NCBI GenBank assembly: GCA_026706395.1
Contig: JAPOYU010000006.1
Span: 1 to 28,407 of the forward strand
Reading direction: 5' to 3'
DNA from: Chloroflexota bacterium
GTDB lineage: Bacteria > Chloroflexota > Anaerolineae > Aggregatilineales > Phototrophicaceae
Length of the DNA: 28,407 nucleotides
Below are positions 15,345 to 23,406 of this stretch, piece after piece. Positions within the stretch are counted from its first letter, which is position 1. Every line of letters begins with the position of its first letter. The notes under the pieces were generated by a model. That model was given only the letters and a program-made list of their open reading frames with translations, ran no database searches and had not been told where the DNA came from. Both the position numbers and the translations under genes were made by a program.

Positions 15345-16883
15345 CTAGGCGATGCTTACCATGCTGACCAAGTTGGTCGCCAGAGGGTAGAAAATGCCAA
15401 AAACCAGCGTGCCGGCTAGCGCGATATTGACTGCCCAGCGTACATACTGCGTGTCCAAGGGAGGCTGCAAATCGCCATCACTATCGCGGAGATACATGTT
15501 GACCACCACGCGAATATAATAGAAGGCGCTAACAACACTTGTAAGTACGCCGATAACCGCCAGACCGAAAAGTCCGGCCTGTACAGCCGCGGAGAAGATC
15601 ATGAACTTGCCAACGAAACCGGCGGTCAAGGGAACGCCGGTCAAGCTGAGCATGAATATCGCCATCGCCATCGCCAGCAGCGGCCGAGACTGCGCCAAGC
15701 CGTTGATGTCATCGATGTTGGCCCCGCTGCCATCTTCCCGCTCGATCGTCATGACCACGGCGAATGCGCCCAGATTGGTAAACATATACGCCAGCATGTA
15801 GACCAAAGCGCCTTGCGTCGCAGCGTCAATGACGTTTGCGCTGCCGGCCGCAGCCACAGCCACCATGATGTAGCCAGCGTGCGCAATCGACGAATATGCC
15901 AACATACGTTTGAGATTGCGCTGAGAAATGGCCACGAAATTGCCTAATACGAGCGTCAGGATTGCGATGATTGTGGCCGTAGCCTGCCAGGCCACCGCAT
16001 CGCCATCCGCCAGCACTAGCACGGAAAGTCCGGTGATGAGGACACGCAGCAGCGCCGCAAAACCACCGATCTTCGCTGTCACGCTCATAAAAGCGGTGAC
16101 GGGCGTCGGCGCCCCTTCATAGACGTCGGGCGTCCACATATGGAAGGGCACAACCGCGACCTTGAAGCCCAAACCCACGATCAGCAGCGCCGTCCCCACC
16201 AGCAGATAGAATGTCGCGCTGGAGGTCCCGCCGACGATGTCGCCCGCGACTTCGAAGATTTGCGGGATGTTCGTCGTGCCGGTGGCGCCATAAATCAGTG
16301 CAGCGCCGAAGACCAAAAATGCGCTGGAAAAAGCGCCCAGGATGAAATACTTCATGCCGCTTTCTTCGGACTTCAGCGCCAAGTCGCTGCCGTCGTTCTT
16401 GATCGAGCGGAAGGCGGCCAAGATGTATAGCGGGATACTCAGCAATTCCAGCGCGACGAAGATTATGATCAAGTCGTTCGCGCCGATCATGAACATGGCG
16501 CCGGCCGAAGACAGCAGAGCGAGGATATAGTATTCGCCGCGATGAATATCAGCCCGCTTGAGGTAATCCCAACTCATCAGAATCGCGATCAGCGTGGCGA
16601 TAAGTATCACGAAGTTCAGGAAGCCGGTGAACTCATCCGCGATGAACATGCCATATAGCGCCACCTGCTTGCCTTCAGCCGGTGAATAAACGCCGATATT
16701 CGCCAGAAAACTTATGCCCAAACCGACACATGCCAAGATCGGCGTCCAGTGCTCGCGCTCCTCATCAACGAAGAGGTCAACTATCACAAGCAGCAGTGTC
16801 CACGCCATCAGCAATGTGCCGGGCAGCGTTGAAGCCAGGTTGGAACCCGTGAGAAACTCCGCAATAGACGGCGACTCAAACAT
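15345..16883 (-). CDS. nuoN: NADH-quinone oxidoreductase subunit N
   Basis: NuoN is one of the three antiporter-like proton pumps of complex I. The 512-residue protein has about 14 helices. The essential charged residues are in place: Glu146 (FVALELLSIPLY), Lys178 (EESGMKYFILGA), Lys241 (GFKVAVVPFHMWTPDVYEG) and Lys325 in RNLKRMLAYSSIAHAGY. Length is within the normal range and no large insert is seen, unlike its neighbours NuoJ and NuoL. AGGAG lies just before the ATG and overlaps the nuoM stop, with only eight bases between the genes. It is the last gene of the operon. Confidence 0.97.
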   Translation of the reverse strand: MFESPSIAEFLTGSNLASTLPGTLLMAWTLLLVIVDLFVDEEREHWTPILACVGLGISFLANIGVYSPAEGKQVALYGMFIADEFTGFLNFVILIATLIAILMSWDYLKRADIHRGEYYILALLSSAGAMFMIGANDLIIIFVALELLSIPLYILAAFRSIKNDGSDLALKSEESGMKYFILGAFSSAFLVFGAALIYGATGTTNIPQIFEVAGDIVGGTSSATFYLLVGTALLIVGLGFKVAVVPFHMWTPDVYEGAPTPVTAFMSVTAKIGGFAALLRVLITGLSVLVLADGDAVAWQATATIIAILTLVLGNFVAISQRNLKRMLAYSSIAHAGYIMVAVAAAGSANVIDAATQGALVYMLAYMFTNLGAFAVVMTIEREDGSGANIDDINGLAQSRPLLAMAMAIFMLSLTGVPLTAGFVGKFMIFSAAVQAGLFGLAVIGVLTSVVSAFYYIRVVVNMYLRDSDGDLQPPLDTQYVRWAVNIALAGTLVFGIFYPLATNLVSMVSIA

Positions 16884-16891
16884 GCTCTCTC

Positions 16892-18496
16892 CTAGCGAAC
16901 GAACATGGCGACGATGCTATCGACCGAAACATCCAGCAAGTTGAAGAAGACGATCGGCTGCAAACCCATCCAGAAGATCATAACGATGATCGGTATATAG
17001 GCGGCCTTCTCGTACCATGTCAGCTTGTAGCCTGCTTCATCAGCCAGCGGATTCCTGAGCTCGCCCATGAAGACGTGCTGGAACATCTTCAGCAGGTAAA
17101 CCGCCGCCAGGATGACGCCAAGTGTGCCAAACAGCGTGAAAGCGAAGCCAAGATAATCACTGCCCAGCGAACCCAGCAGAATCGTAAATTCGCCGATGAA
17201 GCCGTTGAGGCCGGGCAATCCCATGCTGCTCAGCGAGATGACCAGGCTGATCGCGCCAAAGAGCGGCATGACTTTCCAAATCCCGCCATAGTCCGCCATC
17301 TCTTTCGTGTGCCAACGTTCATATAGCATGCCGACAATGAGGAAAAGGCCGCCAGTGCTGATGCCGTGATTGACCATCTGCAGCGTCGCGCCCTGCAAGC
17401 CTTGCGAATTCAGCGCGAAAATGCCCAGCACGACGAAGCCCAAATGGCTGACCGAAGAATAGGCGACCAGCTTTTTAACGTTGTCCTGCGCATAACTAAC
17501 CCAGGCGCCGTAAACAATGCCGACCACGCCGAGGAATGCGATGGTCGGCGCCCAAGCCACCGTCGCCTCCGGGAATAAGTTCAAATTGAAGCGCACGATG
17601 CCGTATGTGCCCATCTTCAAGAGAACGCCAGCCAGTATCACCGAGCCGGCTGTCGGCGCTTGAACGTGCGCGTCCGGCAGCCAGCTGTGGAAGGGGAAGA
17701 TCGGCACTTTGATCGCGAAGGCCACCAGGAAGCCCAGGAAGAGGAAACTCTCCACCGAATCCAGGAGGAAGCCGTCCCCGCCCTCGCCTTCGGGACCAAG
17801 CGCGTCCCAATAGGTGCCCTCGCCATCGAAGTTCTGCACCTTTTCGATCACGCCAACATCGCCGCCGGCGCTGTACGTGCTGAAGGTGCCGGAGCGATTG
17901 CCGACGTACAAAATCGCGATCAGCATCAGGATCGAGCCAGCCATTGTATAGAGGAAGAACTTTACAGCGGCGTAGATGCGCTCTTCCGCGCCCCAAATGC
18001 CGATGAGGAAGTACATCGGCACAAGAGTCACTTCCCAAAAGACGTAGAAGATGATGAGATCGTGCACGACGAAAACGCCGAGCATCGACCACTCAAGAAG
18101 CATCAAGAAGATGTAGTAGAGCTTTTCGCGCCCGCGCTCCTCAAAGATATGACTGCCAAAAGAACCGAGAATCGATATCGGCATAATAAAGGTCGTCAAG
18201 AGGACCAGCAGCATGCTGATGCCATCGACGCCGACGAAGTAGCTCACATTAATGACAGACTCGCCAAGCGAGACTTCCGCCCAGGTATTCCGCTGCACCA
18301 TCTGTAGTTCCGACGTACTCGGATCGAAATTGATCCACATCACCACCGAGGCGACAAATGTCACCAAACTCGTGACAAAAGCCACCCACTTCAGGTTGGC
18401 CTTCTGCGTCTCACCATTCATGAACACCAGAATGGCAAGTCCTATCAAGGGCAGGAACAGGGTGATTGTAGTAAGCGAAAGTCCAGTTACGTCCAT
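16892..18496 (-). CDS. nuoM: NADH-quinone oxidoreductase subunit M
   Basis: NuoM is the middle antiporter-like proton pump. The 534-residue protein keeps Glu155 (FWEVTLVPMYFLIGIWG), Lys179 (AVKFFLYTMAGS), Lys263 (AIKVPIFPFHSWLPDAH) and Lys294. The loop between helices 6 and 7 (about residues 200-248) is longer than usual, about 48 against some 22 residues in E. coli. It is rich in Gly, Asp and Glu (for example GPEGEGGDG) and should face outside the cytoplasm. This is the place where NuoL carries its large insert. AAGGAG (18508-18513) precedes the ATG and overlaps the nuoL stop. Confidence 0.97.
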   Translation of the reverse strand: MDVTGLSLTTITLFLPLIGLAILVFMNGETQKANLKWVAFVTSLVTFVASVVMWINFDPSTSELQMVQRNTWAEVSLGESVINVSYFVGVDGISMLLVLLTTFIMPISILGSFGSHIFEERGREKLYYIFLMLLEWSMLGVFVVHDLIIFYVFWEVTLVPMYFLIGIWGAEERIYAAVKFFLYTMAGSILMLIAILYVGNRSGTFSTYSAGGDVGVIEKVQNFDGEGTYWDALGPEGEGGDGFLLDSVESFLFLGFLVAFAIKVPIFPFHSWLPDAHVQAPTAGSVILAGVLLKMGTYGIVRFNLNLFPEATVAWAPTIAFLGVVGIVYGAWVSYAQDNVKKLVAYSSVSHLGFVVLGIFALNSQGLQGATLQMVNHGISTGGLFLIVGMLYERWHTKEMADYGGIWKVMPLFGAISLVISLSSMGLPGLNGFIGEFTILLGSLGSDYLGFAFTLFGTLGVILAAVYLLKMFQHVFMGELRNPLADEAGYKLTWYEKAAYIPIIVMIFWMGLQPIVFFNLLDVSVDSIVAMFVR

Positions 18497-18511
18497 GGGA
18501 ACGCGTTCTCC

Positions 18512-21016
18512 TTAAGCGCCACTTTGGAGCAGAGCCTGAATAAATGGTATGAGCATGAAAATGATCACAACAGCTACGCCGACGAATAGCACGACTGCGT
18601 AAAGGCGCACATAGCCGGTCTGCGAACGGCGCATCCAGTTTGCCGCGCGCTGCACGAAAATGCCGACGCCGTTGACCGTGCCATCCACGATTCCCAAGTC
18701 AATGGGCCGGCTGAGCAAATCCCCAATAGTATCGAAGCCGCGCTTGATGATCCGATCGTGGAAATAATCGTGCAGGAACTCCCAATCGACACGGATGGCC
18801 AGGAAGTCGGCCAGCCTGTTGAAGGGCCGCTCGATTATAGTCGAATAGAACTCATCCCAATAAAGCCGACCATTCGCCAGCTTGAACAGACCCCGCGTAG
18901 GCGCGCTCGTTTCCAATTGATCGCGTTTGTCGCTCGCCAAGCCCTTGCCCTTGTAAACGCGATGGGCGGCCACAATCGAAACGATACCCAGAACCAGGGC
19001 AACGCCCGCGATTAGCAGGTTGAAGTCCAGCGTGTGTCCGCGGGAGACGCTGACCAGACTGTGTTCCAGGAAATGCTTGAATTCGTAGGGATGGTAAATG
19101 CCGTCGATTATCGGCGTCGCTTTTGGCACATTAATCAAGCCAATGACACAGGTGAATATCGCCAGCACAACCAAGGGCAACAGCATGGCGCCGCTGCTTT
19201 CCGGCGCTCGCTCGGCCGCCTCGCTGCGAGCATCGTCAAAGAAGACCAGAACAACCTGCCGCCACATGTAAAAGGCGGTGAAGGCCGCCGCTGCCAACAG
19301 CACGCCAAAGGCGATGAAGCCGCTTGTTTCGTTCAGCTCAAAGCCTTCGAACCAGGCGTCAGCCAGAATCTCGTCTTTCGACCAGAAACCGGCGAAGGGG
19401 AAGATCCCCGCCAAGCCCAAAGTCCCAACCAGGTAGGTCAAATACGTGATGGGCATGCGCTTGCGCAGGCCGCCCATGTTGCGCATGTCCTGCGGATCAA
19501 AGTCGTCGTCCTGGTGCTCGTCGTGATGATCGCCATGTCCCTGATCATGTGCGTGATGATGACCGTGCTCCACGCCATGTATGACGGAACCGCTGCCGAG
19601 GAAAAGCAGCGCCTTGAACACTGCATGCGTCACCAAGTGGAACATCGCGGCGACGTGGGCGCCGATGCCAACCGCCGCCACCATGAATCCAAGCTGTGAA
19701 ATCGTCGAATAGGCCAGCACGCGCTTGATGTCCCACTGTCCCAGAGCGATGAAGCCGGCCACCAGCGCCGTACCTGCGCCAACCAACGTGATGATCAACC
19801 CGAGCACATAACCGGCGTGGTTGAGTTCCCACAAGAATACATTCGACCGAACCATCAAGTAGACGCCGGCCGTGACCATCGTCGCGGCATGAATCAGCGC
19901 GCTGACCGGCGTCGGACCCGCCATCGCGTCCGGCAGCCAGATAAACAGCGGTATCTGCGCTGACTTTCCGGTCACACCCAGAAGCATGAAAAGCGCAATC
20001 AAAAAGATGACATCTTCAAAGGCGATCTGGAAGCCGCCGAAGTCGACCATTTCGCCCTTGCCGAAGCGCTCGGTGGTCTGCCCAAATACGCCCAGCAGAT
20101 CGGTATCAAAGTGATGATTGTCACAGTAGAGCGCGCGGATATCGCTCGCCAGCGGATTCGATTTTCCATGGTCGTCATCGCCATGGTCATCGTCATGCGC
20201 GCTCGCATCGGCGGGCACGCATTTGTACTTTGAGCCATGTCCGTCATCCACGTGGTCATCGGATCCGGCCGTTTCCGTTTCCTCTTTGTGCTCCGCGTCA
20301 GCCTCGTGCTCTACCAGGCCGTTGTGCTCGCGCCAATTCACCAGGTACTTCGCCTCGGTGTTGGGCAGCTCGCCCGCCTTGACGAAGTCAAGTGTGCCAA
20401 AAGTCCAGAAGATCAAGAACATCGCCATCAGCAAACCGAAGTCGCCGATGCGATTGACGACGAAGGCTTTGCGCGCCGCGTTGCTGTTATTCCAGCCTTC
20501 CGGCGCCTTCTTGTCCCACCAGAATCCTATCAACAGGAAGGAGCATAGCCCGACCCCTTCCCAGCCGACGAATAGCATCAGGAAGTTATTCGCCGTAACC
20601 AGAACCAGCATGAAGGCGAGGAACATATTCAAGTAAGCGAAAAAGCGCGGATACCACTTGTCGCCGTGCATGTAGCCGCGGGCGTAAAGATGAATCAAGG
20701 AGCCGACGCCGGTGACGACCAGCATCATCGTCACACTGAGCGAGTCCACCCGCATCTGCCACGTGATTTCCAAGCCGATCGATTCGATGCGCAGCCAGCC
20801 ATCAAAGAACGGCGGATTGACCACTGCCGCGCTACCGCCGGTTCCCGTAACCCAAGACAGCAAAAACAGCGATACTATGAAGGCGAGTATCGACGCGAAA
20901 CAACCGATATAGCCCGACCACTTCTCCCCCAGGCGCGCCCCAAAGAAGAAGTTGATAATTGCCCCGAGCGCCGGAACGAATATCACCAGTGGAACTAGAA
21001 GTGGCAGATTTTCCAT
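18512..21016 (-). CDS. nuoL: NADH-quinone oxidoreductase subunit L with His-rich inserts
   Basis: NuoL is the distal proton pump, with the long lateral helix at its C-terminus. Glu153 (FVGWEGVGLCSFLLIGFWW), Lys351 (GKSAQIPLFIWLPDAM) and Lys431 are conserved. At 834 residues it is about 220 longer than E. coli NuoL (613). One difference is an insert between helices 6 and 7 (region 213-328), roughly 95 residues over normal, acidic and His-rich at 237-283 with repeats of the DDDHGDDDHG kind. Another is a short loop at 480-506 with about ten His in GHHHAHDQGHGDHHDEH. By NuoL topology the first faces outside the cytoplasm and the second the cytoplasm. Both are in frame, with conserved helices directly on each side. 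They may bind metal ions; this is inference. Confidence 0.96.
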   Translation of the reverse strand: MENLPLLVPLVIFVPALGAIINFFFGARLGEKWSGYIGCFASILAFIVSLFLLSWVTGTGGSAAVVNPPFFDGWLRIESIGLEITWQMRVDSLSVTMMLVVTGVGSLIHLYARGYMHGDKWYPRFFAYLNMFLAFMLVLVTANNFLMLFVGWEGVGLCSFLLIGFWWDKKAPEGWNNSNAARKAFVVNRIGDFGLLMAMFLIFWTFGTLDFVKAGELPNTEAKYLVNWREHNGLVEHEADAEHKEETETAGSDDHVDDGHGSKYKCVPADASAHDDDHGDDDHGKSNPLASDIRALYCDNHHFDTDLLGVFGQTTERFGKGEMVDFGGFQIAFEDVIFLIALFMLLGVTGKSAQIPLFIWLPDAMAGPTPVSALIHAATMVTAGVYLMVRSNVFLWELNHAGYVLGLIITLVGAGTALVAGFIALGQWDIKRVLAYSTISQLGFMVAAVGIGAHVAAMFHLVTHAVFKALLFLGSGSVIHGVEHGHHHAHDQGHGDHHDEHQDDDFDPQDMRNMGGLRKRMPITYLTYLVGTLGLAGIFPFAGFWSKDEILADAWFEGFELNETSGFIAFGVLLAAAAFTAFYMWRQVVLVFFDDARSEAAERAPESSGAMLLPLVVLAIFTCVIGLINVPKATPIIDGIYHPYEFKHFLEHSLVSVSRGHTLDFNLLIAGVALVLGIVSIVAAHRVYKGKGLASDKRDQLETSAPTRGLFKLANGRLYWDEFYSTIIERPFNRLADFLAIRVDWEFLHDYFHDRIIKRGFDTIGDLLSRPIDLGIVDGTVNGVGIFVQRAANWMRRSQTGYVRLYAVVLFVGVAVVIIFMLIPFIQALLQSGA

Positions 21017-21046
21017 ACCTCAAACGCCTCTTTCGACGGCGGTCCG

Positions 21047-21355
21047 CTAGCCTTGCATTTGACGCAATTCGTCAATATTGATGCTTTGACGCTCGCGGAA
21101 TATATTTACGATCAATGCCAAACCAATAGCGACTTCAGCCGCCGCCACCGTCATCACAAAGAATACGAAGACGTGGCCATTGACCTGGCCCCATTCGCGC
21201 GCGAATGCCACCAAGGCCAAGTTCGCCGAATTCAACATCAACTCAACCGACATGAATAGCAGGATCGCATTGCGACGCATGAGCACGCCGAGCGCCCCCA
21301 TCAAGAATAGCACCATACTGAGTACAATATAGGGCTCAGTGCCGATTGGGTTCAT
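21047..21355 (-). CDS. nuoK: NADH-quinone oxidoreductase subunit K
   Basis: NuoK is a three-helix subunit in the proton path between the quinone site and the pumps. The 102-residue product starting [13 protein letters not shown] has the family's normal size. Its conserved Glu residues lie in [20 protein letters not shown] and in [16 protein letters not shown]. The frame opens upstream inside nuoJ, but the ATG at 21355 has a good purine-rich GGGAGAGGG site in front and gives the family's normal N-terminus. Gaps of 19 bases to nuoJ and 30 bases to nuoL show tight operon packing. Confidence 0.96.
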   Translation of the reverse strand: MNPIGTEPYIVLSMVLFLMGALGVLMRRNAILLFMSVELMLNSANLALVAFAREWGQVNGHVFVFFVMTVAAAEVAIGLALIVNIFRERQSINIDELRQMQG

Positions 21356-21374
21356 CGAATGCCCTCTCCCGCTG

Positions 21375-22760
21375 CTATTCGGAGTCGTCGTCAGAGCCAC
21401 CCGGCAGCTTCGCCAGGTAGTCGCCGCTCAGAACATCTGCGCCGGTCTGCTGCGATATAACGCTGACAAGCGGGCGGTTTACACGCCGACGGCGGTTGAT
21501 CCGCCGGCGTTCCGCTTGGGCCAAGGCATCCGGCCGCGCCAATACAATTACGCCAATCAGCGCCACCAGCAGCAACATACCGACCAGCATCACCGGCAAG
21601 ACATATTCAATGAAGAGAACCTGCCCCACTGCTTCAGGGCTGCCGAAGGCGGGTTTCGCAATAGCGGTGAACACGGCAGCGCGATAAGTCGGCTGACTGC
21701 CGGGGATGCCGGGTTCCTGCACCAGCACCCGTGTTTCAATCACGCCCCGCGACGCCTCGTAATCCGCCAAGGTCCGCAGTACTGATTGATCCTGATCGAC
21801 GAATGCCAAGTTATAAGCCCCTTCTTCAAGCTCCAGGCTGATCTTTTGGCCGGCCGGAAGCTGGTTAATCAAGACGCGATGGGGAATCACCGAACTGCAG
21901 GAGTCGTCTTCGCAAAGACTGCGACGGTCGGTGTATTGACCGATATCGATCAGCGAAACCTGTTTGTCGGTCACAGCATTGAAGACCGCCAGACGCATCG
22001 TGCCAACGCTCGGCGCCCTGACATCATCTTCCAGCAGCACAATATCAACGATGCCCTCAACGTTTTCATAGAACACGACAGAATGCGCAGAATCGGCAGT
22101 CAAATCTACAGTTTCGGTTAGCAATGGGCTCGTGGCGAATTCGGCGAGTTCCACTCCGGCAATCACGTTGTATGCGCCGGCTGGCAATACAGAATAGTGT
22201 TGAGTCGCATCGCGCGCATAATCGTAAGCAACATCATCAACACGCCAATCATCCAAACTATTGTCGGCGCTGTCGAGCATAACCGTGCCCGTGACAGTGC
22301 CTTCCAACGTCATAGACCTACCCATGTCCACTATAGTGAACGACTCGCCCTCGCCGGCCGGAATCGCATTGATGACACGTACTTGCGCTTGCGTATCCGG
22401 CTGCTCGACAGATTCGTCGGCCAGCATGTCTGACGCGAGAGGAAAGGCGAAGATCATTAATAATATGATCGCCACTGCTGTGCCGGCGAAACCCAGCCAG
22501 CGCAGTCGACCTGACGTATCCGTGGTTGCCTCCGCGCCGAGCAACATGATGACAAAAAGGAAAAGGACCATGATGGCGCCGGTGTACACGGTCACCTGCA
22601 CCATCGCCAGGAAGGGCGCATCCAGCATCAAATACAAGAAGGCAACGCAGCCAAAGTTAACGATGAGAAACAGGGCGCTATGAACTGCGTTTTGCCGCGT
22701 AAGCATCATGCCAGCCGCAAGGACTGCCACAAAACTCACGACCAGAAACAACCATTCCAT
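21375..22760 (-). CDS. nuoJ: NADH-quinone oxidoreductase subunit J with large DUF4397-like insert
   Basis: NuoJ is a five-helix membrane subunit normally of about 170-200 residues; this one has 461. Helices 1-4 are normal (about 3-21, 27-46, 50-73, 88-108), with the [20 protein letters not shown] core. Helix 5 appears only at about 380-408 ([14 protein letters not shown] then [14 protein letters not shown]). Between them, residues about 115-372 hold two similar beta-rich domains. The first has [13 protein letters not shown], then [11 protein letters not shown] and [11 protein letters not shown]. The second has [12 protein letters not shown], then [20 protein letters not shown]. This pattern is that of DUF4397 domains found in secreted proteins. 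NuoJ topology puts the insert outside the cytoplasm. Cys283 and Cys288 could form a disulfide or bind metal. The tail after helix 5 is Arg-rich, as expected for the cytoplasmic side. Confidence 0.94.
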   Translation of the reverse strand: MEWLFLVVSFVAVLAAGMMLTRQNAVHSALFLIVNFGCVAFLYLMLDAPFLAMVQVTVYTGAIMVLFLFVIMLLGAEATTDTSGRLRWLGFAGTAVAIILLMIFAFPLASDMLADESVEQPDTQAQVRVINAIPAGEGESFTIVDMGRSMTLEGTVTGTVMLDSADNSLDDWRVDDVAYDYARDATQHYSVLPAGAYNVIAGVELAEFATSPLLTETVDLTADSAHSVVFYENVEGIVDIVLLEDDVRAPSVGTMRLAVFNAVTDKQVSLIDIGQYTDRRSLCEDDSCSSVIPHRVLINQLPAGQKISLELEEGAYNLAFVDQDQSVLRTLADYEASRGVIETRVLVQEPGIPGSQPTYRAAVFTAIAKPAFGSPEAVGQVLFIEYVLPVMLVGMLLLVALIGVIVLARPDALAQAERRRINRRRRVNRPLVSVISQQTGADVLSGDYLAKLPGGSDDDSE

Positions 22761-22793
22761 ACCAGCTATGTCCCAGACCGGACGCGATTGTGC

Positions 22794-22822
22794 ACTTTAG
22801 CACAAACAACATCGCCCTTCAA
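22794..22822 (-). promoter_or_regulatory. Internal promoter before nuoJ
   Basis: On the minus strand TTGAAG (22817-22822) and TAAAGT (22794-22799) are exactly 17 bases apart, in the 98-base gap between nuoI and nuoJ, the largest gap inside the operon. A start near 22787 would give a leader of about 27 bases. It would allow nuoJ-N to be made separately from the upstream part. Confidence 0.45.
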
Positions 22823-22858
22823 TTTACAATGCTTTCGTTTGCGACCCAGAGCGCGTCA

Positions 22859-23353
22859 CTAGGACGGATCTTCCATGTCGGGTATCGACCGATCAAATGA
22901 CCCCGGTTCAACCGCCTGCGGTGTGGCCGGCGCGCCTTCCTGCGGTGGATCAATCAGCATGTCTTTGACATAGATCGCGTCGCGTCGGTCAGTGAACGAC
23001 ATCTGATGTTCATGGCCCAACTGAATCGCTTCGGTCGGACAAGCGTCTTCACAGTAACCACAGAAGATACAGCGCAGCATGTTGATCTCATAAGTCTTGG
23101 CATAACGTTCGCCCGGACTGTAGCGCTCCTCGTCGGTATTCTCCGCCGCCTCCACCCAAATGGCGTCCGCCGGGCAAGCCGCCGCGCATAGCGAACAGCC
23201 GATGCATTTTTCCAGGCCGTTTTCAAAGCGGCGCAGATGATGACGCCCCTTGTAACGATCATGGAATTTCTGCACCTGTTCCGGATACTGAACGGTCACA
23301 GCGTCGTCCATCAAGTGCTTTAAGGTTGTGGCAAATCCCTTGACTACGTTCAT
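22859..23353 (-). CDS. nuoI: NADH-quinone oxidoreductase subunit I
   Basis: NuoI carries two [4Fe-4S] clusters that pass electrons to the quinone site. The 164-residue product shows both motifs: Cys50, 53, 56 and 60 (CIGCSLCAAACP), and Cys95, 98, 101 and 105 (CIFCGYCEDACP). The C-terminal 35 residues after the second cluster are acidic and Pro-rich (PPQEGAPATPQAVEPG), slightly longer than in many NuoI. The ATG at 23353 is preferred over an upstream TTG at 23362 because AGAGG (23363-23367) is correctly spaced only for the ATG. Confidence 0.97.
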   Translation of the reverse strand: MNVVKGFATTLKHLMDDAVTVQYPEQVQKFHDRYKGRHHLRRFENGLEKCIGCSLCAAACPADAIWVEAAENTDEERYSPGERYAKTYEINMLRCIFCGYCEDACPTEAIQLGHEHQMSFTDRRDAIYVKDMLIDPPQEGAPATPQAVEPGSFDRSIPDMEDPS

Positions 23354-23406
23354 ACTCTGCAACCTCTAGCTATATAGTCTCTCGTGCTGAAACTTTCGCT
23401 AATGAA

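Noticed and set aside
21375..22760. NuoJ as two genes joined by error or as a frameshifted gene
   Set aside because: One uninterrupted frame runs from helix 1 to the Arg-rich tail, helix 5 has the proper NuoJ character, and the insert borders lie in a loop. A domain insertion is simpler, although an assembly artefact cannot be fully excluded.
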